This document shows positions 8,978-17,480 of a stretch of DNA of 64,000 bases, in pieces. A program made the position numbers and the translations under genes. Numbering within the stretch: position 1 is the first letter of the stretch; each line of letters starts with the position of its first letter. The DNA comes from Bacteroidales bacterium (lineage in GTDB: Bacteria > Bacteroidota > Bacteroidia > Bacteroidales > Prolixibacteraceae): the NCBI GenBank assembly GCA_012729335.1, contig JAAYDJ010000017.1, forward strand, positions 62,001 through 126,000. The letters are read 5' to 3'. The notes under the pieces were generated by a model. The model had not been told where the DNA came from, searched no databases, and saw only the letters and a program-made list of their open reading frames with translations.

Positions 8978-10723
8978 ATGAGAAATATGAAAAACAGATT
9001 GTTTAAAATATGCACGGTATTCACCTTAACCGCATTGTTACTGGTTAACTGTACCGACCGGTTCGCTGAGAAGAACCTCAATCCGAACGACATCAATGAT
9101 CCCGACCTTTCCCATCTCTTCACCAACGCGCTCTACAATACCGCCGGTGACGAGTATCTGCAATGGTTTTACAACAACAGCGTCTATTTCTGGAGGTTTG
9201 CCCAGATGACGGTTTCCCGTTCCGGGACCTCGGCCGACTTCAACAACACCGGCGCCCTGGGAGGCATTCCGCTTTACAAGGTGATGATTGACATGAAGGA
9301 GATCCAGAACCGGATCGACAACATGAAACCCGAAGACAAGGCGGTTTACCAGGCCTTCAGGGCGGTGACCGTCATTCCGGTGATTGAGCTGGCCATCAGG
9401 GCTGCCGACTGGCAGGGGAGTATGGTCTATTCCGAGGCGATCGATGCCCGCTACGGAGGCAACCTGACCCCGAAATTTGACACCCAGCAGGAGCTGTACG
9501 ATCTCTGGATCCAGCAACTTGACGAAGCCATCAACGTGCTGACCACGGCCAGCTCCGATCAGGTGAAACTGGGCAACCAGGATTTCATGTTCAAGGGCGA
9601 CTGGGAACTCTGGGCCCGTTATGCCAACAGTCTGAAGCTGCGTATTGCTGCCAGGCTTGAAGTGGCCGACAATGCGAAGATGAAGACCGTGCTCACATCC
9701 ATTGTAAACAAAAAAGGGAGTGATGGCAAACCGTTGCTGATCACCGAAGAAGCCCACCAGGCCATCTGGGCCCCGGGAGCCAGCGAAATGGGACCCGGCG
9801 GCACCAACTCGCTGTGGGTAGAGAACTATGCCCCCTCCAAGAACTTCTCGGCCTTCATGCGCCGGAACCAGGATCCCCGGTTGAGGTTATACTTCAGGGT
9901 CAATTCGCTGAGTGATGCCGCCATTGCTGCGCTGCAGGCCACCCCGGGGGTTAAGATCCCGAAATTTGCCAAGACCCCGGTCAACGAACCGTGGGACCGT
10001 TTGGTAGGTGGGCCGGTAGCCCCCGACAGCATGGGCATTGAGGACTTTTTCGGACCCACTCTGGTAGACGCGACCAACACCCAGTACAGCCGCCTCCCCA
10101 GAGTCGAGTACAATTTCATCAAACCTAAACAGGACGGCCGCGTGGGTGAATACCGCAATGTCGTGCTGGGAGCTCCTGAAGTGTGCCTCTATCTGGCCGA
10201 ATTCATCGAAAAAGGATATGTCTCCGGCGCCGGCACTGCGAAAGAGTGGTATGAAAAGGGGGTGACCCTTTCCCTCAAGAACATGGATAAGAAAGCCTCC
10301 CTGGCACAGATCCCCGATTACAGCACCCGCGGACTCAAAGCTGGTGAAACGGAAGCCCTCATGGCCAAAGATGATGTGAAATACATCGCCGGCGATGCCA
10401 AAAATAAAGAGAAAATCATTCTCCAGCAGATGGTGAACCTCTTTGACAACCCCTACGAAATGGTGGCCGTTGCCCGCCGCACAGGGTATCCCAAGAAAAC
10501 CAGCACGATCTGGGCCTGGGAACCCTACATGGCCGGCAATCAGGAGCTTAAGCTCCCGCGCCGTTTCCCCTGGGGCACCCCTTCCATCGAAAGCAACAAA
10601 GCCAACTGGGACGCCGCCACGGCCGCCCAGGGCTTCAAAGCCGACGACAACTACGGGACCGTACTCAACAGCCAGCGCGTATGGTGGGACAAAAACGCCC
10701 CCGATTACGGCCAGGGCAACTAA
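8978..10723 (+). CDS. SusD/RagB-like nutrient-binding lipoprotein
   Basis: A 581-residue lipoprotein whose signal ends in a lipobox (LLLVNC), so the mature protein starts at Cys near residue 25. The body resembles the SusD-like_2 group: an early NPNDIN motif, helical N-terminal part (TPR-like), and a C-terminal region with YEMVAVARRTGYPKK. It sits over the SusC-like barrel and captures glycan at the cell surface. ATGs at 8978 and 8987 are both possible; the first is given. A strong terminator closes the operon at 10741. Confidence 0.93.
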   Translation: MRNMKNRLFKICTVFTLTALLLVNCTDRFAEKNLNPNDINDPDLSHLFTNALYNTAGDEYLQWFYNNSVYFWRFAQMTVSRSGTSADFNNTGALGGIPLYKVMIDMKEIQNRIDNMKPEDKAVYQAFRAVTVIPVIELAIRAADWQGSMVYSEAIDARYGGNLTPKFDTQQELYDLWIQQLDEAINVLTTASSDQVKLGNQDFMFKGDWELWARYANSLKLRIAARLEVADNAKMKTVLTSIVNKKGSDGKPLLITEEAHQAIWAPGASEMGPGGTNSLWVENYAPSKNFSAFMRRNQDPRLRLYFRVNSLSDAAIAALQATPGVKIPKFAKTPVNEPWDRLVGGPVAPDSMGIEDFFGPTLVDATNTQYSRLPRVEYNFIKPKQDGRVGEYRNVVLGAPEVCLYLAEFIEKGYVSGAGTAKEWYEKGVTLSLKNMDKKASLAQIPDYSTRGLKAGETEALMAKDDVKYIAGDAKNKEKIILQQMVNLFDNPYEMVAVARRTGYPKKTSTIWAWEPYMAGNQELKLPRRFPWGTPSIESNKANWDAATAAQGFKADDNYGTVLNSQRVWWDKNAPDYGQGN

Positions 10724-10740
10724 ACACCGAATCATCGTTA

Positions 10741-10777
10741 AAAATGGCGGCCGCAAGCCGCCATTTTTTTTATTTTT
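10741..10777 (+). terminator. Terminator of the ROK-susC-susD operon
   Basis: An 11 bp perfect stem (10741-10751 with 10757-10767) and a 5-base loop are followed by a T-rich tract. It lies 18 bp after the SusD-like stop. Confidence 0.92.
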
Positions 10778-10919
10778 ACTCCCGGAGAGCCGGCATCCCT
10801 GTTCCCCGCCGGGAGGAGTCCTTCCCGGCCGGCCCGCAGGGCCTGCGCCATCTCAATGGCTTTCCGGTTTGTCACATGCGTAAATCACACATCTGTTTCC
10901 ACTATTTATACCATACCCA

Positions 10920-12401
10920 ATGATGATTAAAAAAAGACTCACCCTGCTCCTGCTGCTGTTCTCTCTGGGGGTCCAGGCCCAGTTGGAACATGAAATGACC
11001 CCTTACACCTGGCCTGCCGATGAAAAAGTCTTGCAGAAACTGGAGGAGTGGCAGGATCTGAAATTCGGACTGCTCATGCACTGGGGAGCTTACAGCCAGT
11101 GGGGCATCGTCGAATCATGGTCCATTTGCCCCGAAGATTACGGCTGGTGCGAGCGAAAAAAGGGCTCTGATCCGGGCAATTACTTCACCTATAAAAAGGA
11201 GTATGAGAATTTGCAGCTCACCTTCAATCCGGTGGGATTCGAACCGGAGCGGTGGGCCAATGCCGCCCGGAATGCAGGCATGAAATATGTCGTGTTTACC
11301 ACCAAACACCACGATGGATTCTGTATGTTCGACTCCAAATACACCTCCTATAAGGTCACCAGTCCTGCCTGTCCCTTTCATGTGAATCCCAGGGCAAACC
11401 TCGCCCTGGAGATCTTCAATGCCTTTCGCGCCAAAGGCCTCTGGGCCGGGGCTTATTTCTCCAAGCCCGACTGGCATTCGGAGTACTATTGGGATCCTGT
11501 GTTCCCTCCGCTCGACCGCAATGTCAACTATGATCCGGAGACCTATCCCGAAAAATGGGAGAAATTTGTGGAGTTCACCCATAATCAGATCCTGGAACTC
11601 ATGACGGATTATGGGAAAATCGACATTTTATGGCTTGACGGGGGGTGGGTGAGCAAAAAGTCACCTGAGCAGGTCAGGAACAGTTATGCAGGCAAAGCCG
11701 GGGAAGCCAGGGGGGGGTTTCTCCGGAGCCGGACGGTTAACCAGGACATCCGTATGGATGAGTTGGCGGCGAAAGCCCGGGAGAAGCAGCCGGGGTTGAT
11801 TGTGGTCGACCGGGCAGTGGAAGGCCCCAATCAAAACTACCTGACTCCGGAAAATACCGTTCCGGAGAAGATGCTCCCCTACCCCTGGGAATCATGCATC
11901 ATCGCCGGAGGCGGCTGGTCATGGGTTCCCGATGCCCGTTTCATGACACCCCGGCAAGCCATCCACCTGCTCATCGACATCGTGGCCAAGGGGGGCAACC
12001 TCCTCTATAACATCGCCCCCGGGCCCGACGGCAAATGGCCCGAAGGGGCCTATACCCTTCTGGAAGCCATGGGCAACTGGATACAGGTAAATGGGAAAGC
12101 CATCTACGCTACCCGGGCTATGGCCCCGTACAAGTCAGGAAACATCTGCTTCACCCGCACCAAGGATTCCAAAACGGTATTTGCCTTTTACCTTCCCGGG
12201 AAAGAAGAGAACGCCCTTCCGGAGGAAGTGTCCATTGAGGGGTTCACCCCTGCTGAGGGCGCCAGGGTCTCCTTGCTGGGAGCCAAAGAATCCCTGAAAT
12301 GGAAGAAAACCTCAGAAGGATGCCGCATCTCCATTCCTGCGTCCCTGCGGAACAACCTCCCTTGCAGGGAAGCATGGACCTTCGCCTTTACGGTGAAATA
12401 A
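10920..12401 (+). CDS. GH29 alpha-L-fucosidase, secreted
   Basis: A 493-residue protein with a cleavable signal peptide (ends near VQAQ). The GH29 signature is clear: FGLLMHWG near the N terminus, KYVVFTTKHHDGFCMFDS, and the nucleophile Asp240 in DILWLDGGW. The C-terminal part (from about residue 400) is a beta-sandwich-like domain. It hydrolyses terminal alpha-linked fucose from glycans, probably in the periplasm or at the outer membrane. It follows the susCD terminator, so it needs its own promoter, which I could not identify; its position still ties it to the same utilisation locus. The acid/base residue is variable in GH29 and I cannot place it. Confidence 0.94.
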   Translation: MMIKKRLTLLLLLFSLGVQAQLEHEMTPYTWPADEKVLQKLEEWQDLKFGLLMHWGAYSQWGIVESWSICPEDYGWCERKKGSDPGNYFTYKKEYENLQLTFNPVGFEPERWANAARNAGMKYVVFTTKHHDGFCMFDSKYTSYKVTSPACPFHVNPRANLALEIFNAFRAKGLWAGAYFSKPDWHSEYYWDPVFPPLDRNVNYDPETYPEKWEKFVEFTHNQILELMTDYGKIDILWLDGGWVSKKSPEQVRNSYAGKAGEARGGFLRSRTVNQDIRMDELAAKAREKQPGLIVVDRAVEGPNQNYLTPENTVPEKMLPYPWESCIIAGGGWSWVPDARFMTPRQAIHLLIDIVAKGGNLLYNIAPGPDGKWPEGAYTLLEAMGNWIQVNGKAIYATRAMAPYKSGNICFTRTKDSKTVFAFYLPGKEENALPEEVSIEGFTPAEGARVSLLGAKESLKWKKTSEGCRISIPASLRNNLPCREAWTFAFTVK

Positions 12402-12434
12402 GCCTATAAGAGTTCCCGAATTATTCTGTAAAGG

Positions 12435-12472
12435 AAAGAGGCTGTTCCGGAATTCTGAAACAGCCTCTTTTC
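12435..12472. terminator. Bidirectional terminator between fucosidase and TPR gene
   Basis: A 12 bp perfect stem (12435-12446 with 12459-12470) has T-rich sequence on both strands. It lies between the convergent fucosidase and TPR genes. Confidence 0.85.
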
Positions 12473-12543
12473 TCACTTGGGGTCATCCTCCCTTCCGGCT
12501 TCCCTGTCCTGAAAGGCGGTTTGCTCCTGACAAACTACCGTCG

Positions 12544-14064
12544 TTACTCTTCGGGCAGCACGGCCATTCTTTTCAGGTAGCTTTGTGACATTTTCACAAA
12601 ATCAGGAAGGTAATTGGAGGTAAACGCACAAACCGACACATCCTTCATCAGTTCCTCGGCCTTTTCAAATTCCCCGATCTGATCATACGCCAGGGCCAGG
12701 TCGAACTTTACGCATTGATTGGAGAGATCCGACTTCTGAAAATGGTTAACTGCACGCTGATACTGTTTTTGCCGGTAGCTGATGACGCCCATCAGGTAGT
12801 GGTAAACCTGTGACTTTCCCGGCTTCACACCGGGTTGAAGCAATAGGGCGTGTTCCTCTGCCATTTGGGAGGCCAGCGGGAAATTTTCAGAATTGATGGC
12901 CCTAATGCTTTTCACAAAGGCAAACATGGCGTCGACCGTTTCCGGGTCAGGGGGAAAGGATTCCAGGGTAAAATCCTTCTGCAGGCAGCAGCATTCATCC
13001 TCTCCGGCAAAGGGAGCGGTATATAAACCATGGCTATGTGCAATCATGGAGCAGCAGAAGCGGTGGTTGCCGTTCTTCCCCTTTGACGCCGCATTTTGGG
13101 CATCCAGGCCACTCGGGAGAGAAGCATGCATTTCCTGAAGTTCTTCCGCGGCCAGTTTCACATTACCAGAGAAAAAGAAGGAGACCAGGTTGTTGTTGGG
13201 CGACCCGATGAGTGATCCGCCGCCGTTAAAGCTCCTGGCCGTTTCAAAATCGCTGAGGGCATCGTCAAATTGTCCCAGATAGGAATTGATATACCCTCTT
13301 TTGGAAAATCCAATACCCGAGAGTGGATCCAGATGAATTGCAGCCGTGTAAGCCTTCAGGGCTTTATGAAAATCAATTTTTGCACGGCATACATCTCCCA
13401 CGGAGAGCAAGGCGATGGCTTCACCGGGCCGCAGCTTTGCAAACTCCTGCATGTTACTCTCAGCCAGGTCAAAGTCAATGGGCAGGTTGAAGAGCCAGGA
13501 AACAGCCAAAGCCCGGTATCCCAGAGGTGAACGGGGATCGGTCAGAATAGCACGGTGTGCCATCTCCCGGTAGAGATTAACCTGTTTCCGGAGCTGGTAT
13601 TCCCCCGCCAGGAGCAACAGTGCCCTGACATCCCCGGGATACAGGCCGGCCAGGGTTTTCACCAGTTCAAACCGCGTTTCAGGATTTTTGGTCAGCCAAG
13701 CCTGTTCAATCTCAATCAGCAGGTTTTCACCTTCACTGACGCTGGAACGGCGCTGAAAGGCCAGTTCCAGGTTGCTTTTCCATTCAGCGGCAGAACCGGC
13801 CAGATACGCCTTGTAAAGATAACCCAGAGCAAAACCGGGATCGGCTTTAAGTGCCTTATCCATCAGGCTACGGGCATCATCGACCCTGCCCATTTCATAG
13901 GCCTCCCGGCCTTCCGTAAAAGCCAGGTAAGCCTCTTGTGAAGAAGTCGTCACCGGGATTTCACCCTTTTTCTCTCCGGCCTCGAGGGAAAAAGGCAATA
14001 CCCACGCAAACAACAATGCCAGAGGCAAAACATACCACAGACAAATCAAATGTTTTCTGAACAT
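12544..14064 (-). CDS. TPR-repeat protein with a Cys/His cluster, exported
   Basis: A 506-residue protein with an N-terminal hydrophobic signal or anchor (about residues 7-28) and tetratricopeptide-like helices throughout. The clearest TPRs are at about residues 45-80, 235-290 and 420-460. In the middle (residues 337-360) is an unusual stretch with CC at 337-338, His at 343 and 345, and CCC at 358-360, which could bind a metal. The rest resembles protein-interaction scaffolds; no enzyme motif is seen. It lies between two glycosidase genes on the same strand as the GH20 gene, 339 bp downstream of it. A role in the glycan locus is only suggested by position. Confidence 0.8.
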   Translation of the reverse strand: MFRKHLICLWYVLPLALLFAWVLPFSLEAGEKKGEIPVTTSSQEAYLAFTEGREAYEMGRVDDARSLMDKALKADPGFALGYLYKAYLAGSAAEWKSNLELAFQRRSSVSEGENLLIEIEQAWLTKNPETRFELVKTLAGLYPGDVRALLLLAGEYQLRKQVNLYREMAHRAILTDPRSPLGYRALAVSWLFNLPIDFDLAESNMQEFAKLRPGEAIALLSVGDVCRAKIDFHKALKAYTAAIHLDPLSGIGFSKRGYINSYLGQFDDALSDFETARSFNGGGSLIGSPNNNLVSFFFSGNVKLAAEELQEMHASLPSGLDAQNAASKGKNGNHRFCCSMIAHSHGLYTAPFAGEDECCCLQKDFTLESFPPDPETVDAMFAFVKSIRAINSENFPLASQMAEEHALLLQPGVKPGKSQVYHYLMGVISYRQKQYQRAVNHFQKSDLSNQCVKFDLALAYDQIGEFEKAEELMKDVSVCAFTSNYLPDFVKMSQSYLKRMAVLPEE

Positions 14065-14403
14065 AACTTTTGTTTTGAGAATTACACTTCATTCTTCAGA
14101 AATCAAAGGGATTACTGAGCACCTATTTCAATGCTTATCCCTTTCCTTATCACAGAGAGCACCAGATAGTCGGGGGGCTTGCCATTGTCCCGATAAAAGC
14201 ACGCTTACAATGCTTTTTGAACATGTTCTCAATTTTTCTGATATAAAGGTAACCTCCGCCGGCCCCCGGTGGGTAGTAAAATTCCACCAAATGATTGCAA
14301 ATAATCACCAATTATTTCCAATCTGGTTTCACGGAAACCAGAAATGCCAGAACCAGGTGGTGATGATCTGTGGTATGACCCGCAGGAGCCGGGTTCCTCC
14401 TGC
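14065..14403. other. Intergenic spacer between GH20 and TPR genes
   Basis: I see no gene in this 339 bp. It holds an inverted repeat at 14322-14342 (listed separately), a weaker 5 bp hairpin just past the GH20 stop (about 14378-14395), and AT-rich sequence that may contain the TPR gene promoter, but no clean TAnnTTTG box on the minus strand. Confidence 0.5.
14322..14342 (-). terminator. Perfect hairpin after the GH20 gene
   Basis: TCTGGTTTC and GAAACCAGA form perfect 9 bp arms with a 3-base loop, about 60 bp past the GH20 stop on the minus strand. There is no long T run, so it could be a weak terminator or a protein-binding site for the TPR gene. Confidence 0.4.
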
Positions 14404-16710
14404 TTAGTTCACGACAATCTCGCTCACGAAGAGGTGAGCGCCCTGGCCTGCGCCTGCGTGTCCTTCGGGGCAGGTACCCAGATTGCGGGCCGTAACCCTG
14501 ACGTACCTCACATTTTCAGCTCTCTTTTTAACCCTGAAATCGTAGAGGATTCTTTCGGCCGCGGTGACGGGAATGGCATGGGTAGCCGATCCCAGCCGCC
14601 GGAAATGCTCCCCGTCGGGTGACACCTCGACCACTACCCCGGCAGGCATGAAGATCCAGGATCCGATATCCTGTATCGCATGGGTTTCCACCGCTCTGAC
14701 GGAGGTGGGTTGCCCCAGGTCAATGGTGGCCACCAGGTCGTCCTTATAATAGCCTTTCCAGTTGCCGTCGTTGAAATTGGTGGATCCTTTCACGCCGTCG
14801 ACGAGGGTATAGGCTCCGCTGCCGTCGTAGCGGCTGCTGTTGGGATAGCGGGTGTTCACCGGGCAGGCTACAGCCTTATGGAGAAAAAACGGTCTGCTGA
14901 GGGGGGTAGTCACACTTTTCCCATCGACAAAAACGGCCGCCCGGGCGGTAACGCTCCGGGTCACGGCCACAGGCCCGGTGTAAAGAGGTGATACGGGGCC
15001 CGGAACGGATCCGTCAAGGGTATAGCGGATCTCGGGATGGCTCACCTCAGTGGTGAATTCGACCTCCAGGCTTTTGGTCTCAGGGATCAGCCGGGGATGG
15101 GCTTTCACCTGGAAGGCGCTGCGGGCATAGGGAATGCCGGCTAGCGCATAGCGGGCATACTGGGTTTTCATCCGGGAGGAGAAATCGTCCCAATCGCGGC
15201 TCTCCTTCGGAGACCAGACCACCTCAGCCAGGGCCGCCAGCCGCGGGAACATCATGTATTGAAGGTGTTCGGGCGTGGAGATGAACTCGCTCCAGTGGTT
15301 GGCCTGTGCCCCCAGGATATATTGGGCTTCCTCCCCGGTCAATGCCGCCGGCACGGGCTCAAAATCATACACCTTCTTCAGGGTGATGTTCCCGCCGAAT
15401 GCCGGTGGCTCCAGGGAGGGATCCCCCTGGTAGTAATCAAAATAGCAGTGTGAAGTCGGGGTCATCACCGCGTAATGCCCCGATCTGGCGGCTGCAATGG
15501 CCCCATCCTCACCCCGCCACGACATCACCGACGCCTCCGGGGCCAGTCCGCCCTCCAGGATCTCATCCCACCCTAAAAGCTTCCGGTTATGCTTGTTCAG
15601 GAACTTCTCCATCCGCGTGATGAAATAGCTCTGGAGTTCATGTTCGTCCTTTAAACCCTCCTCTTTTATTCTATTTTGACAAAGCGGGCATCGCTTCCAT
15701 TCGGTTTTATCGGCCTCATCCCCGCCCACATGAATAAAAGTGGAAGGGAAAAGTTCCATGGTTTCGGTCAGGACATCTTCGAGAAAATGAAAAGTCTCCT
15801 CTTTCCCGGCACAGAAAATATGGGTGATGGGCCATACGCCGCCAGGGGATACCCCCAGGTTTTCACCTGTGCAGGAAAGCGCGGGATAGGCGGCCAGGGC
15901 AGCCATCGCATGAGCAGGCATTTCAATTTCGGGGATGATGGTCACATGGCGCTCCTGCGCATATTTCACCAGCTCACGCACCTGTTCCTGGGTGTAAAAA
16001 CCACCGTAAGTGGCTTTCTCCCCCGGCTTCTGCAAAGGCCGGCTGTTCCAGTGGAGATCTTCACGATCAACGCGCCAGGCTCCCACTTCGGTGAGCCTGG
16101 GGTACTTTTTAATTTCGAGCCGCCACCCCTGGTCGTCGACGAGATGCCAATGGAAGACATTGATCTTATGGGCGGCCATCTGGTCAATCAGCGGAAAAAG
16201 GGATGCAAAGGGCATAAAATGGCGTGACACATCCACATGAACACCGCGGTAAGGAAACCGGGGATAGTCGATGATCACAGCCGCAGGTACTGCTGCGGGG
16301 CTCTCCCCGGCCATCTGCCGCAGGGTCTGCACCCCATAGAAGATCCCGGCAGCGGTATTGGCCGATATGAGTATCTTCTGGGGAGTAATCTTCAGAAGAT
16401 ACCCCTCGGTTCCGGTCAACCGGTCATTAGGCTGGTTGAGCTGCAACCTGATCACACCGTTCTCGGGAGCGGAACCCGACACCTCCGTCTCCAGGGCAAA
16501 CCCCAACACCGGTTCCAGCATTTTCACCGCCATCACGGCTTCCTGTGCCAGGGCACCATCATATCGGATAACCGTTTTCCGGCTGAGGGAAAACTGCCCT
16601 TCCCCTCTGACCACCGACGCAGGCAGGGGAACCAGATCAAACGGTCCTGCCATCAACGGACCACCCATGATGAGAAGCCCTATTATCCAGAATAACAATC
16701 GGAATTTCAT
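14404..16710 (-). CDS. GH20 beta-N-acetylhexosaminidase with discoidin-like tail
   Basis: A 768-residue secreted exo-enzyme that removes terminal beta-GlcNAc or beta-GalNAc. After a signal peptide (about 1-21) come the GH20b accessory domain (about 25-150) and the catalytic barrel (about 155-510), with the catalytic Asp331-Glu332 pair in HVGGDEADK. A chitobiase C-terminal-like domain (about 535-605, RYTLDGSVPG) and an F5/8 type C (discoidin-like) domain (about 625-768) follow; the last probably binds glycan. The substrate-assisted mechanism using the N-acetyl group is known for GH20. It fits with the fucosidase and PNGase nearby. Confidence 0.94.
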   Translation of the reverse strand: MKFRLLFWIIGLLIMGGPLMAGPFDLVPLPASVVRGEGQFSLSRKTVIRYDGALAQEAVMAVKMLEPVLGFALETEVSGSAPENGVIRLQLNQPNDRLTGTEGYLLKITPQKILISANTAAGIFYGVQTLRQMAGESPAAVPAAVIIDYPRFPYRGVHVDVSRHFMPFASLFPLIDQMAAHKINVFHWHLVDDQGWRLEIKKYPRLTEVGAWRVDREDLHWNSRPLQKPGEKATYGGFYTQEQVRELVKYAQERHVTIIPEIEMPAHAMAALAAYPALSCTGENLGVSPGGVWPITHIFCAGKEETFHFLEDVLTETMELFPSTFIHVGGDEADKTEWKRCPLCQNRIKEEGLKDEHELQSYFITRMEKFLNKHNRKLLGWDEILEGGLAPEASVMSWRGEDGAIAAARSGHYAVMTPTSHCYFDYYQGDPSLEPPAFGGNITLKKVYDFEPVPAALTGEEAQYILGAQANHWSEFISTPEHLQYMMFPRLAALAEVVWSPKESRDWDDFSSRMKTQYARYALAGIPYARSAFQVKAHPRLIPETKSLEVEFTTEVSHPEIRYTLDGSVPGPVSPLYTGPVAVTRSVTARAAVFVDGKSVTTPLSRPFFLHKAVACPVNTRYPNSSRYDGSGAYTLVDGVKGSTNFNDGNWKGYYKDDLVATIDLGQPTSVRAVETHAIQDIGSWIFMPAGVVVEVSPDGEHFRRLGSATHAIPVTAAERILYDFRVKKRAENVRYVRVTARNLGTCPEGHAGAGQGAHLFVSEIVVN

Positions 16711-17480
16711 GGTATGTATTTTTTTAGTTGAAAAATTCCTTATCCTTTATCACATCGGTCCCTCCGCGAATCTTAAGCTTCCAGACGCCCCAGGTTCCGG
16801 GAAGGTATTTCTCATGTACAATCTTGTCAGGCCAGGACCACATGTTTCAAGCCATCGTGCCGCTCATATCAGCCAAGCGTCATTTGTCTCAAGCCAGCGT
16901 ATCAGGAATCAAACCAAACGTATACTTATGGCAGGCCAGCGTCACAGTGTTAAGCCTGGCTCACCCTTATGGCAGGCCCGCGTCCCGCTCATGTCAGTCC
17001 ACCGTCACCGTGTTAAGCCTGGCTCAACCGTATTTCTGGCCAGCGTCCCGCACATCAAAGAGCAGTGGCTAAATGTAGGAAAATTAAAAGGATCAGGCAA
17101 TGACCAGGCTCCTTCCCTGTGGCCTGGAAAATGAGTATCTTGGCCCTCCGTTCCGGGCCGCAGGGAGCGCGTGTGCGTCACCGGAGAGCGCAGGGTGGTC
17201 CTCAGCGGCTCCATCCTGCAGGAGGATTTTTCAGGAAAGAAGTATGCGGGGGATCTTACGGCTTCGATGATGTGGGAAAACGAATTAACGGCACCAAAGG
17301 CGATACAAAACAATGGAAAGTCGCATGGTGCTTCGACCACATAAGGACATGCATATTTGCTCCATGCGAAACGAAGTTCGGCGGAGCACCGCGGAGCCAA
17401 TTCCATGGGCGTGAAGCACATCAACTGGCTTCATCTTGAAATACAATTGAAGAGCAGGTCATAAACAAACAACTATACAA
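16711..17480. other. 770 bp gene-free spacer between GH20 and PNGase genes
   Basis: The first part (16836-17066) is a degenerate 62-63 bp repeat array, listed separately. The rest (17067-17480) shows no convincing gene. One frame from about 17137 to 17342 reads like protein (for example VVLSGSILQEDFSGKKYAGD) but has no start and is closed upstream by a stop, so it may be a relic or chance. The PNGase promoter should lie near 17400-17480 but I find no clear box. Confidence 0.5.
16836..17066. repeat. Degenerate tandem array, ~62 bp unit, about four copies
   Basis: Copies begin near 16836, 16879, 16941 and 17004. The last two are the most alike, sharing GTGTTAAGCCTGGCTCA and a GCGTCCCGC segment, with a 63 bp offset; the step from 16879 to 16941 is 62 bp; the first copy lacks about 20 bp. 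Copies have many substitutions, so the array is old or loosely constrained. It codes for nothing convincing. Confidence 0.7.

Noticed and set aside
16358-17134. 258-codon plus-strand frame across the GH20 start and repeat array
   Set aside because: It overlaps GH20 antisense, and its C-terminal repeats simply translate the DNA array.
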